Part shown: positions 28,803 through 37,705 of the stretch, piece by piece
Position numbering within the stretch: the first letter of the stretch is position 1
Layout: the number at the start of each line of letters is the position of its first letter
NCBI RefSeq assembly: GCF_025519785.1
Contig: NZ_JAOPKZ010000001.1
Coordinates: 143,665 to 207,664 of the forward strand
Length of the DNA: 64,000 bases
Source: Staphylococcus marylandisciuri
GTDB lineage: Bacteria; Bacillota; Bacilli; Staphylococcales; Staphylococcaceae
Direction of reading: 5' to 3'
Notes under the pieces: generated by a model
What the model saw: the letters and a program-made list of their open reading frames with translations, nothing else
Database searches by the model: none
What the model was told of the DNA's origin: nothing
Position numbers and translations under genes: made by a program

Positions 28803-29513
28803 GATGAGCTAACCCTTTCACAACATATAGAAGAATTAAGACAACGCTTAATTGTCATTGCAGGAACATTAGTCATCGTTATCGTAATCTTATATTTACT
28901 CTCAAATTGGTGGTTACCTCATGTGTTACATTTCATTCTTCCGCCATCAATCGATTTACATGCTTTCGGTGTCACTGAATTAATACAAATTTATATTAAA
29001 GTCATCTTTTTCATAAGCTTATGTGTATGTACACCAGTCATCTTCTATCATATATGGGCTTTCATCATCCCTGGTCTTGAAGGCAAGGAAAGATATTATA
29101 TTTTAAAATACGGAGTGGCATCTCTGATATTATTTATTATCGGTGTGCTATGCGCATTTTTCATCGTTTATCCATATATCATAAATTGGGCCAACAACTT
29201 ATCACATATCATGCACGTTCAACCTTTAATTGGATTAAAACAATATTTGAACGAGCTCATAAGATGGTTACTTACGTTCGGTGTACTGTTTCAACTGCCT
29301 GTCCTCTTCAAAGGTTTAGCATACTTTCAAATCATCGACGTTTATCAACTTAAACATTACCGTAAATATGTTTATTTCTTTAGCTTCGTACTCGCAAGTC
29401 TCATCGCACCACCTGATATTATTATGAACCTCATCCTAACTTTACCTATTATCTTATTATTTGAGATCAGTATGGTATGGGTAAAATGGACTCGTCCAAA
29501 ACACAATGCTTAG
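28803..29513 (+). CDS. tatC: TatC, twin-arginine receptor; start codon unclear
   Basis: Multispanning TatC. The conserved N-terminal signature LSQHIEELRQRLIVIA, the FYHIWAFIIPGLEGKERYY loop with the key Glu, and the late APPDIIMNLILTLPI helix are all in one frame, open from 28761 to the stop. From 28803 it would be 236 residues, the normal TatC size. However, no ATG, GTG or TTG occurs in this frame between 28761 and the GTG at 28923, and starting there would delete the essential N-terminus and first helix. The coordinates given mark the start of clear homology, not a proven start codon. See findings. Confidence 0.8.
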   Translation, partial: DELTLSQHIEELRQRLIVIAGTLVIVIVILYLLSNWWLPHVLHFILPPSIDLHAFGVTELIQIYIKVIFFISLCVCTPVIFYHIWAFIIPGLEGKERYYILKYGVASLILFIIGVLCAFFIVYPYIINWANNLSHIMHVQPLIGLKQYLNELIRWLLTFGVLFQLPVLFKGLAYFQIIDVYQLKHYRKYVYFFSFVLASLIAPPDIIMNLILTLPIILLFEISMVWVKWTRPKHNA

Positions 29514-29574
29514 ATGATTCTTCATACTGCAAAAAGCACTAAGATCTTCTCAATCGAGGTCAAGATATAAAGCT

Positions 29575-29915
29575 GCTGTGCTTGTGGAAACTGGGACTTA
29601 ATGTAATGTCTCAGCTTCTTTCAGCATCTTGGCAGTAGATGACTGATTTGAAAACGGGCTTGTATCAAGCTTTTTTCAATTCTAGTCATCCTTGCCGGAG
29701 CGGGACTACGAAATCTTTTTATTCAAATTAGATTTCTGTCTCGCTCCCTCTTTGTTGGGGCCACCCCAACTCGCAGTGCTTGTAGAAACTGATTTACCAG
29801 TTTCTCTTTGTTGGGGCCCCACCCCAACTCGCATAGCTTGTGGAAACTGGTTTACCAGTTTCTTTGTGTTGGGGCCCCCTGCTCAAACTCTAAACGCTTT
29901 TGTCCCGACCTCTCT
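29575..29915. repeat. Composite repeat block with three STAR-like units
   Basis: Reverse-oriented composite: second module 29628-29696, R1 29697-29748, then three STAR-like units with cores at about 29757, 29813-29820 and 29871-29878 (period about 58 bp). It closes with TGCTCAAACTCTAAACGC and TTTTGTCCCGACCTC. It lies between the convergent tatC and fepC genes and has no gene. Confidence 0.85.
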
Positions 29916-30042
29916 AGAATTATCTCAGTGCTTTCTTATTCCTAACTCATTCTATTTATCTTCGTATTTATAATCATCCACGTTCTCTTGTTTTAAAATT
30001 TCTATCTTTATTGTTCTAAGCTACTAAACCGTAAATACTCAT

Positions 30043-31767
30043 TTATTTACTCCCTCGTCTCCCATTTATAATCAGATAAGTTGCAATAGCTATGACGAGA
30101 ATGGCCTGAGCGAGTATAGTTTCAGCTGTAGGATAAAAGCCGATCCAGCTGATAGTGGGTAGCGATGCAATATCGTGACGACCAATAATATGCAGTAATT
30201 GTAATTTCTGTACACTTACCCCTAACATTTTAAAAGCCATTATAAATAATACAAACGTCAACACTTTGAAAATGTAGTGAAGAGGTATTAAACGAACGAT
30301 ATAACGGTAAAGTACAGCGAAAATAATCAATATGATGACGGCATATAGGATACCAAGCACAAATTGCAGTGTCGAAATATTCCCCAACATACCTACATAG
30401 AAAACAATGACTTCTACGCCTTCTCGTAAGACGGTAATCAAGCCGATGATACCTAGCAGTAAGACGCTATTCTGTCGCACGGCACTTTGATACATGGACT
30501 CCACCATGGCATCCCATCGTTTAGCGCTAGAACGTCTATGCAACCACAAACCTACAACGAACATTAACGCTACAGCTATTATACCAAGTCCAGCTTCTAT
30601 ACCTTCACGTAGCGTGCCTGCTTCTCCAAAAATATGTATGAATAATAAGGCGATACTTAAACTTAGTAATCCACCTATTATCGCTCCACCTACAATGCTA
30701 CGCGTTCCTTTACGGTCGTCCATCTTTTTGGTCATCGTTGTTAAAGTCATGATGATGAGTAGTACTTCTAACCCCTCACGTAAGAATATGAGCATCACAT
30801 CAATGGATGAGTAATGGTCAACGTTGACGGTATCTTTAATTTCTTGATTAATTTCAGACAATCCTTTTTTCACATCTTCTTTGTTGTGTTGGTCTAGAAT
30901 ACCTTGATAGTAAGGAACTTTATTTTCAATTTTAGTGTACAAACTGATGTTCTTCGTTTGAATTTCGCCTTCTACATACGGCCACGTTTTAATAAACTGT
31001 GTCAATGCAGTATCAGCTTTATCTAAGTTATTATTATCGATGGCTTGGATTGCGGTATTTAAAGCCTCATTGAGCTGGCCTGCGTTATACTTACTACTTT
31101 CCTGCTCAGAAGGCTGTTGTCCAGCTTGTTGGATTGACGCGCTGAAGTTAGTCCAAGCGCTATTTACTTTCTTTGTATTTAAAGGTTCCTTTTCAACAGC
31201 GACTCTCAGCTGCATTAACCCTACTTCAATTTGACCATATTGACCTACATCTTTATTGCGAATGATTGATTCATGTTTCGTCCATATTGAATTCACTTCA
31301 TTGTTTAATGCCTTAAGCTTTTCTTGATCTTTAGCTTGAATCGCATTTTGGAAATCTGGATCTTTAGCCTTGATAGACGATTTCAATGTTTTAATCTCAC
31401 CGCTATCATCTGACTTATTTTCACTTTTTTCATAAGCGATTAGTGCTTTAGTTAAATCAGAAAGCTGCTCTTTTTGGGTCTCGACATTATGTGAAGACTC
31501 AAGCTTTTTGAGGATATCATTGACCTCTCGTCCTTCTTTAGAGTCTTTCACTCGAAGGCGATTAACTTTTGTAACAACATCTTCAACAGCTTGCTCTTTG
31601 CTATGTTGCGATGCTTTTGAATCATCGAGCGTCATTTTACTATCCGTAATCGCAGCATACACATCGCTGATCTCCAAATCTTTGGCTGACGTAGTAGAAG
31701 GTATTGATAACGTCAAGGTGATCATTAAGAGCGCTATCATGAGGACTTTAGCTGAAGAGCGTATCAC
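30043..31767 (-). CDS. fepC: FepC, FTR1-family high-affinity iron permease
   Basis: 574 aa. After a signal peptide (to about residue 28) comes an alpha-helical extracellular region of about 290 residues, then a seven-helix FTR1/EfeU domain. It carries the Fe-binding R-E-G-x-E motifs FLREGLEVLL, LREGIEAGL and VLREGVEVIV. It imports iron delivered by FepA after oxidation or haem processing by FepB. The GTG start overlaps fepB by 20 bp with AAAGGAGGT upstream, so translation is coupled. The N-terminal soluble region is typical of the staphylococcal form. Confidence 0.92.
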   Translation of the reverse strand: MIRSSAKVLMIALLMITLTLSIPSTTSAKDLEISDVYAAITDSKMTLDDSKASQHSKEQAVEDVVTKVNRLRVKDSKEGREVNDILKKLESSHNVETQKEQLSDLTKALIAYEKSENKSDDSGEIKTLKSSIKAKDPDFQNAIQAKDQEKLKALNNEVNSIWTKHESIIRNKDVGQYGQIEVGLMQLRVAVEKEPLNTKKVNSAWTNFSASIQQAGQQPSEQESSKYNAGQLNEALNTAIQAIDNNNLDKADTALTQFIKTWPYVEGEIQTKNISLYTKIENKVPYYQGILDQHNKEDVKKGLSEINQEIKDTVNVDHYSSIDVMLIFLREGLEVLLIIMTLTTMTKKMDDRKGTRSIVGGAIIGGLLSLSIALLFIHIFGEAGTLREGIEAGLGIIAVALMFVVGLWLHRRSSAKRWDAMVESMYQSAVRQNSVLLLGIIGLITVLREGVEVIVFYVGMLGNISTLQFVLGILYAVIILIIFAVLYRYIVRLIPLHYIFKVLTFVLFIMAFKMLGVSVQKLQLLHIIGRHDIASLPTISWIGFYPTAETILAQAILVIAIATYLIINGRRGSK

Positions 31768-32974
31768 CTAGATAACCTCCTTTGCGTACGCCTGGCAACA
31801 TAAGGAACAACCCTGAACCACGATGGGTAATGTATTCATTTAATTTGTCTACAGAGCCTAATTTATTTTGAATATCTATAAACTGTTGGGGGTCTTTTTG
31901 AAAGCTAATAAATAATAAACCTGTATCATAATTTCCCGTATCTTCACTCGTCCCCCGCATATAGTTATAAGCTCGGCGTAGTATATGCTGTTTCGATTCT
32001 TTAGCAAGACGCGCGTGGGCATCTTTGGGTATCGTCGGTTGTCCCTGGTCATCTTTAGCATCTAAATCTAATGTGTCGTATTCATCTTTTTTCCCCAATG
32101 GTGCACCTGAGTCACGATGACGTCCAAAGGTTGCTTCTTGTTCTTCTAAAGAGGTCCGGTCCCAAGTTTCGATGTGAATTTGAATCTTACGCAAGACGCA
32201 ATAAGTGGCGTATTTAGCCCAACCATCCTCAATGAACACGTGTTGTTTATAATCATGTGTATTACGCGGATTCTCAGTCCCATCTTTAAAAGCCATCACA
32301 TTTCGCGGTGTCTCTTTAGCTTTACCTGACACAAAGCCAGTTTCTGACCATCGTACTTTAACCGTATCGTAGTATGGACGTATCAAATTATGGATCGCGT
32401 GAAAAGCTACTTGAGGATCGTTTGCACAAGCTTGGATAAATATATCGCCACCGGTAAAAGCTTTAGATAGTTGGTCGCCAGGGAAGTGCGGTAGTTCTTT
32501 CCAAGTATTAAGCATCTTATCTTCAAGATTGAGCTTTTTCATGAAACTACTAGATACTCCAAAAGACAGAGTGAGGCGATTCGCATCTAATCCCATAGCT
32601 TCTCCTGTATCTTTAGGAGGAAGGAGCGCATTACTGTTGTTAGAGCCTACGAGCTTTCCTTGCATCATCGCTTTACTGTACTCCGTCCAATCTTTAAACA
32701 TACGTTTGACCGACTCAACCTCACTGGTCTTCAAATCTAGGACTGCTAAATTAATATTCTTTTGATGCGGGGTGGTGATCCCCGGTTGAACCTTACCATG
32801 AAACTCATATGCTTGATGTGGTTCATCTTCCGGGGTATCAAATGCGGACTTAAGTGACCAGATACTCCCTACGCCACTTGCACCTATAGCTACACCTGCA
32901 CCACCTATTCCTAACATCTTAAGAAATGAACGTCGGGAAAATGTCGTTTGCTCACTTTCATGCCGCTCTCTCAT
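31748..32974 (-). CDS. fepB: FepB, Tat-exported Dyp-type haem peroxidase
   Basis: 408 aa. The twin-arginine signal SRRSFLK (13-19) is followed by the hydrophobic stretch LGIGGAGVAIGASGVG. The DyP motif is FKDGTENPR with catalytic Asp231, and the likely proximal haem ligand lies in FGRHRDSGAP (His286). The EfeB group of these enzymes works with an FTR1 permease in iron uptake. It overlaps fepA by 4 bp and fepC by 20 bp, an obvious operon. It is the clear client for the convergent tatAC genes. Confidence 0.93.
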   Translation of the reverse strand: MRERHESEQTTFSRRSFLKMLGIGGAGVAIGASGVGSIWSLKSAFDTPEDEPHQAYEFHGKVQPGITTPHQKNINLAVLDLKTSEVESVKRMFKDWTEYSKAMMQGKLVGSNNSNALLPPKDTGEAMGLDANRLTLSFGVSSSFMKKLNLEDKMLNTWKELPHFPGDQLSKAFTGGDIFIQACANDPQVAFHAIHNLIRPYYDTVKVRWSETGFVSGKAKETPRNVMAFKDGTENPRNTHDYKQHVFIEDGWAKYATYCVLRKIQIHIETWDRTSLEEQEATFGRHRDSGAPLGKKDEYDTLDLDAKDDQGQPTIPKDAHARLAKESKQHILRRAYNYMRGTSEDTGNYDTGLLFISFQKDPQQFIDIQNKLGSVDKLNEYITHRGSGLFLMLPGVRKGGYLGDTLFS

Positions 32975-33816
32975 TCGTTAATCACAGCCATACGACCTAA
33001 TGGTTCACCTAATTCATTAACCGCCTCTGACAACTCTTTACGTTGTTTCTTTGAAACTTCCTCATATGATTTATAACCGTCATCCGTCTTAAACTGATCT
33101 AGTAGCTTATTCACTTTACCAAATTTCTCTTCTAATTCTTTACTTAACTTTTTATCTTTTTTCTCTAATGCTGGTTTAAATAGTTCGTAAATCTTCTCAG
33201 CACCTTCAATATTGGCTTTAAAGTCGTATAAGTCTGTATGAGAATATATCTCTTCTTCCCCAGTTATCTTAGATGTGGAAACCTCATTCAATAAATCAAC
33301 CGAACCTTGTAACATCAACTTAGGCGTAATTTCTAAAGTATCTGCTTTAGCGTGTAATTCTTTCGTATCTTTCAGCAATTGGTCTGCGTCTTTCTTCGTA
33401 GTGTCTGTAATCTTATTAGCTTGGTATAAGTCATGTTCAATCTTATGGTAACCCGTCCATTCGTCTGCTTTCTTTTCTTCTTCCATGTCTGCTAAACGAG
33501 CATCGATCTTCGGATCTAGGTCACCAAATGCTTCAGCCACTGGCTCTGAACGTTCATAATACATACGCACTTTAGGATAAAGTTCTTTCGCTTTCTCCAT
33601 ATCATCGGACTTCACAGCTTGAACGAAGTCTTCAGTCCCTTTCAAGAATTTATCTAATTCTTTGCTAGTGTATGCTTTGTAATCCTTAGTCGCTTGTTTA
33701 ACCTCAGTTTTCACTTCATTTTTCTTAGATGCGTTCTTGTCTTTATCAGAATCTTGTGAGCCACAAGCTCCTAGTAATAAAGCTGATGATAATACTGCTA
33801 CTGATAGTTTTCTCAT
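32971..33816 (-). CDS. fepA: FepA, EfeO/EfeM-type iron-binding lipoprotein
   Basis: 281 aa. The lipobox LLLGACGS puts the lipidated cysteine at residue 18. The peptidase-M75-like imelysin domain carries the metal motif H-x-x-E at His124-Glu127 (YHKIEHDL). The N-terminal cupredoxin domain of E. coli EfeO is absent, as in EfeM-type proteins. It captures iron at the outer membrane face and hands it to FepC. It is the first gene of fepABC, with a Fur box 40-60 bp upstream and GAGGTGG before the ATG. Confidence 0.93.
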   Translation of the reverse strand: MRKLSVAVLSSALLLGACGSQDSDKDKNASKKNEVKTEVKQATKDYKAYTSKELDKFLKGTEDFVQAVKSDDMEKAKELYPKVRMYYERSEPVAEAFGDLDPKIDARLADMEEEKKADEWTGYHKIEHDLYQANKITDTTKKDADQLLKDTKELHAKADTLEITPKLMLQGSVDLLNEVSTSKITGEEEIYSHTDLYDFKANIEGAEKIYELFKPALEKKDKKLSKELEEKFGKVNKLLDQFKTDDGYKSYEEVSKKQRKELSEAVNELGEPLGRMAVINE

Positions 33817-33855
33817 GTTGCCACCTCGTATGATAATTATAGTTATTAATTGTTG

Positions 33856-33874
33856 TTGATAATCATTTTCAATT
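33856..33874. promoter_or_regulatory. Fur box upstream of fepABC
   Basis: TTGATAATCATTTTCAATT matches the Fur operator with one or two changes. A second partial copy, TGATAATTATAGTTATTAA, lies just nearer the gene (33832-33850), so tandem Fur binding is possible. Confidence 0.85.
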
Positions 33875-33969
33875 ATTATACGTTTTTCTCAAATTCCCGT
33901 CAATATCGTTCTTTAATTTACACTATATTACATCATTAAGCAGACCAATTCATTTAACAATCATCACTA

Positions 33970-34480
33970 GAGACGCGGTTGAGACATACAATTTCTGTGC
34001 CCTGAGATAACCGATGAACGGCGTCCCCACAGTAAAATTTGCGAGCTCACGATTCGGGAGCGGGACAGAAATCTAATTTGAATAAAAGATTTCGTAGTCC
34101 CGCCCCGGCAAGGATGACTAGAATTGAAAAAGCTTGATACAAGCGCATTTTCAAATCAGTCATCTACTGCCAAGATGCTGAGAGAAGTTGAGACATTACT
34201 TTATGTCCCAGCCTCTTTCTCTTTAGTCAAAGACCATTATGTCCCAGCTTCTCTTAGTTGGGGCCCCACCCCAACTCGCATTGCTGGTGGAAACTGATGA
34301 ACCAGTTTCTTTGTGTTGGGGCCCTACCCCAACTTGCATTGCTTGGTGAAACTGATAAATCAGTTTCTCTTTGTTGGGGCCCCACCCCAACTTGCATTGC
34401 TTGGTGAAACTGATAAATCAGTTTCTCTTTGTTGGGGCCCCCTGCTCAAATCCCAAACGTTTTGTCCCGACCTAACTAGA
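33970..34480. repeat. Composite repeat block with four STAR-like units
   Basis: In order: GAGACATACAATTTCTGTGC module (33980), R1 plus second module (34056-34175), GTCCCAGCCTC/TTTGACTAAAG modules, then four GGGGCCCC-type cores at 34260, 34318, 34376 and 34434. The spacing is exactly 58 bp each time. The block lies between divergent fepA and the YhdH-type gene and contains no gene. Confidence 0.88.
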
Positions 34481-34618
34481 GATTCGAGAACCCTTCGATG
34501 TGGTTCCTCCAATTATTCATGATAAATATTTATAGGTGGAGTGACGCAAGTTAATTGAGACGTCAAAACGAAAGTGATACATTGGCACTACAGATATAAT
34601 GGAGAGGGAGTGGCTAAT

Positions 34619-35608
34619 ATGAGTGAATCTTTCAAAGCATTTTTCGTGGAAGAAGTAGATGGAAAGATATCTAAAGGGTTCAAAGATATCACTACTGACG
34701 ATTTACCAGATGGGGACGTGTTAATCAGAATTAAATATTCTGGTATCAATTATAAAGATGCACTTGCTACAACTGATAATAATAAGATTGTCAGCAATTA
34801 TCCAATGATTCCTGGCATAGACCTAGCAGGAGTCGTTGAACATTCTGAAACGCCTAGCTTTGACTCCGGTGATGAAGTCATCGTTACTGGTTATGATTTG
34901 GGTGTGGCGCATTACGGTGGCTTTAGCGAATATGCGCGTGTTAACGAAAATTGGATAGTGAAAAAACCGAAAGATCTTACTTTAGAAGAAGCGATGATTT
35001 ACGGTACTGCAGGCTTCACAGCGGGGCTTGCTATCGAAGAACTAGAACACAACGGCTTGTCCGTAGAAAAAGAATCCGTGCTCGTTCGTGGAGCTACAGG
35101 CGGTGTGGGCACACTCGCTACAATGATGTTAAATTCTATAGGTTATGACGTTATTGCTAGTACAGGCAAAGAAGGCACTGAAGAGGAATTGAAACGCTTA
35201 GGGGCTAAAGACGTCATACCGCGCATAGAAGACTACGATGGTAAACCATTAGCTGAACGTAAATGGCAGGCAGCAATCGATCCAGTTGGCGGGTCAAGCT
35301 TAGCTCAAGTCGTTAAACAGCTGCACCATAATGGGAGCTTAGCCTTAATTGGCATGACAGGCGGCAACCATTTTGAAAGCAGCATCTTTCCATTTATACT
35401 GCGCGGAGCAAATATTATAGGTATAGATTCTGTTCAAGCGACGATGAAGATGCGTACGAAGATTTGGCGTCGCTTAGCTAAAGACTTGAAACCTGATCAA
35501 CTTCACGAAATTAAGACTACTATTGCTTTTAAAGATTTAGAGAAATATATTGATAAGGTATTAAGCCACGACAACGCTGGCCGTATTATTATCGATTTTG
35601 ACAAATAA
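34619..35608 (+). CDS. YhdH/AcuI-family quinone oxidoreductase-like dehydrogenase
   Basis: 329 aa zinc-free medium-chain reductase. The GroES-like half has SGINYKDALATT, and the NADPH Rossmann motif is GATGGVGTLATMML. YhdH/AcuI enzymes reduce acrylyl-CoA or quinone-like electrophiles with NADPH in the cytosol; the physiological substrate here is uncertain. The start at 34619 is selected for GGAGAGGGAG and the standard N-terminus; the frame is open 15 codons earlier. It is single and flanked on both sides by long repeat blocks. Confidence 0.85.
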   Translation: MSESFKAFFVEEVDGKISKGFKDITTDDLPDGDVLIRIKYSGINYKDALATTDNNKIVSNYPMIPGIDLAGVVEHSETPSFDSGDEVIVTGYDLGVAHYGGFSEYARVNENWIVKKPKDLTLEEAMIYGTAGFTAGLAIEELEHNGLSVEKESVLVRGATGGVGTLATMMLNSIGYDVIASTGKEGTEEELKRLGAKDVIPRIEDYDGKPLAERKWQAAIDPVGGSSLAQVVKQLHHNGSLALIGMTGGNHFESSIFPFILRGANIIGIDSVQATMKMRTKIWRRLAKDLKPDQLHEIKTTIAFKDLEKYIDKVLSHDNAGRIIIDFDK

Positions 35609-35635
35609 TTACTAAATAGTGACCATATTTGTTAG

Positions 35636-36100
35636 AGGTTGAGACATAAAACTTTTGTGCTCTGGGAAACCGATTAACGGCGTTTCAAAAGGGAGCGGGA
35701 CAGAAATCTAATTTGAATAAAAAGATTTCGTAGTCCCGCCCCGGCAAGGATGACTAGAATTGAAAAAAGCTTGATACAAGCGCATTTTCAAATCAGTCAT
35801 CTACTGCCGAGATGTTAATTAGGCTGGGATTTATGTCCCAGCCTCTTTCTCTCTAGTCAAAGACCATTATGTCCCAGTTTCTCTTTGTTGGGGCCCCACC
35901 CCAACTCGCATTGCTTGTGGAAACTGATGAACCAGTTTCTTTGTGTTGGGGCCCCACCCCAACTCGCATTGCTTGTGGAAACTGATGAACCAGTTTCTCT
36001 GTGTTGGGGCCCCACCCCAACTCGCTGTGCTTGGTGAAACTGGTTTACCAGTTTCTCTTTGTTGGGGCCCCTCCTAAACGCTTTTGTCCTGACCTCTTTT
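35636..36100. repeat. Composite repeat block with four STAR-like units
   Basis: GAGACATAAAACTTTTGTGC and GAAACCGATTAACGGCG module (35638-35682), R1 plus second module (35691-35810), GTCCCAGCCTC/TAGTCAAAGACC modules, then GGGGCCCC cores at 35890, 35947, 36006 and 36064. It ends with AAACGCTTTTGTCC. The block sits between two genes of the same direction. Confidence 0.88.
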
Positions 36101-36187
36101 TTAGTAGTTAAAATGATTGCACTCTAAAATATGTATAAAAATCAGCTTTTTATATATGAATAAACTTACTTATTTACAGAAACTTTA

Positions 36188-36201
36188 TGAAAGCGTATAC
36201 T
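36188..36201 (+). promoter_or_regulatory. cre-like site before glucose symporter gene
   Basis: TGAAAGCGTATACT matches the cre pattern at most positions, including the central CG. It lies 31-44 bp before the start codon, near the promoter, so CcpA control is likely. Confidence 0.55.
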
Positions 36202-36231
36202 TTACTTGTCTAATCAACAGGAGGTAAAAAT

Positions 36232-37599
36232 ATGGGAGTAAAAATAAATAAAAAACTCATTTTCTTCTTAGGCGCTTTAGGAGGATTGCTTTACGGTTAT
36301 GATATGGGGGTCATTTCAGGAGCACTTCTCTTCATCAAACACGACTTGCATTACACAAGTAGTTGGACTGAAGGATTTATCGTTTCAGCGATGCTGATCG
36401 GTGCCATCTTCGGTTCTGGTGCAAGCGGGCCGACTTCAGATCGACTCGGTCGACGCAGAGTGGTAGCTATTATCGCGATCATCTATATCGTAGGTGCGCT
36501 TATCTTAGCGCTAGCACCAAGTGTTTCAATCTTAATCACTGGTCGCTTCATCATCGGTTTAGCAGTCGGTGGTTCTACAGCTATAGTTCCTGTTTATTTA
36601 TCAGAGATGGCACCGACCGAACACCGAGGGTCACTCAGTTCACTGAACCAACTTATGATAACAATCGGTATTCTTGCTTCATATTTAGTTAACTACGCAT
36701 TTACACCTATTGAAGGCTGGAGATGGATGCTTGGTTTAGCTATTGTCCCTTCGTTAATCTTACTCATTGGTGTAGCTTTCATGCCAGAAAGCCCTCGCTG
36801 GTTACTTGAACATCGCAGTGAGAAAGCAGCACGTGATGTGATGCGTTTAACATTTCCAGAGGATGAAATCGATAAGGAAATTGCTGATATGCGTGAAATT
36901 AGCCGTGTATCCGAAAGTACGATGAAAGTTCTTAGCTCTCCGTGGCTGAGACCAACGATTATCATCGGCTGTATCTTTGCGTTATTCCAACAAATCATCG
37001 GTATTAACGCGATTATTTACTACGCTCCACGTATCATCAGCAAAGCAGGTTTAGATGATTCCGCTTCTATTCTAGGTACAGTAGGGATCGGAACAATTAA
37101 CGTCTTAATTACTATTGTAGCAATTTTTATTATAGATAAAATTGATCGTAAGAAGTTACTCATCACAGGTAACACCGGCATGGTGGCGTCACTCATCGTC
37201 ATGGCCATTCTGATTTGGACACTAGGCATCAACTCTGCTGCCTGGATTATTATCGCGTGTCTAACTATCTTTATCTTATTCTTCGGCTTTACGTGGGGCC
37301 CCGTGCTATGGGTTATGCTACCAGAACTATTCCCAATGCGTGCTCGAGGTGCTGCGACAGGTCTAGCAGCACTCGTATTATCAATAGGAAGTATACTTGT
37401 CGCACAATTCTTCCCTAAACTTACAGATCTATTGCCAGTACAAGGCGTCTTCTTGATCTTTGCAGTTATTGGCATCTTTGCTATTATCTTCGTAGCTAAA
37501 TTCTTACCTGAAACGAGAGGTCGAAGTTTAGAAGAAATTGAAGCTGATTTACGTTCACGTACTACAGCAACTAATGTAACTATGGAAGAAGAAAAATAA
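36232..37599 (+). CDS. MFS sugar:H+ symporter, GlcP-like
   Basis: 455 aa with 12 helices. Sugar-porter signatures are complete: GYDMGVISGAL, DRLGRRR, PESPRWLLE, QQIIGINAIIYYAP, and PETRGRS at the end. It closely resembles the S. epidermidis glucose symporter GlcP (shared GALGGLLYGYD and SLNQLMITIGIL blocks), which imports glucose with protons without phosphorylation. Substrate by homology is glucose; other hexoses or pentoses are possible. Start has CAGGAGGT. A cre-like site and a strong terminator bracket it, so it is a single-gene unit. Confidence 0.85.
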   Translation: MGVKINKKLIFFLGALGGLLYGYDMGVISGALLFIKHDLHYTSSWTEGFIVSAMLIGAIFGSGASGPTSDRLGRRRVVAIIAIIYIVGALILALAPSVSILITGRFIIGLAVGGSTAIVPVYLSEMAPTEHRGSLSSLNQLMITIGILASYLVNYAFTPIEGWRWMLGLAIVPSLILLIGVAFMPESPRWLLEHRSEKAARDVMRLTFPEDEIDKEIADMREISRVSESTMKVLSSPWLRPTIIIGCIFALFQQIIGINAIIYYAPRIISKAGLDDSASILGTVGIGTINVLITIVAIFIIDKIDRKKLLITGNTGMVASLIVMAILIWTLGINSAAWIIIACLTIFILFFGFTWGPVLWVMLPELFPMRARGAATGLAALVLSIGSILVAQFFPKLTDLLPVQGVFLIFAVIGIFAIIFVAKFLPETRGRSLEEIEADLRSRTTATNVTMEEEK

Positions 37600-37608
37600 T
37601 ATATAAAT

Positions 37609-37694
37609 AAAAGGCATTTGAAAGCTCAACTTGGCAGAGGGTGCTCCATCCAACTAAGTGGAAAAAACCTTCCTCGACTTTCAAATGCCTTTTT
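37609..37694. terminator. Bidirectional terminator with large loop
   Basis: AAAAGGCATTTGAAAG pairs perfectly with CTTTCAAATGCCTTTT around a 53-nt loop, between the convergent symporter and GNAT genes. The loop is far longer than usual and is not one of the recognised repeat modules. Confidence 0.8.
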
Positions 37695-37705
37695 AAAATA
37701 TACAC

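Noticed and set aside
29692..29973. 93-codon open frame inside the STAR block
   Set aside because: It is read-through of GGGGCCCC repeats, has no ribosome binding site, and the product is repeat-derived.
34313..34522. 69-codon open frame inside the second STAR block
   Set aside because: Same repeat-derived sequence as above; no homology and no start signal.
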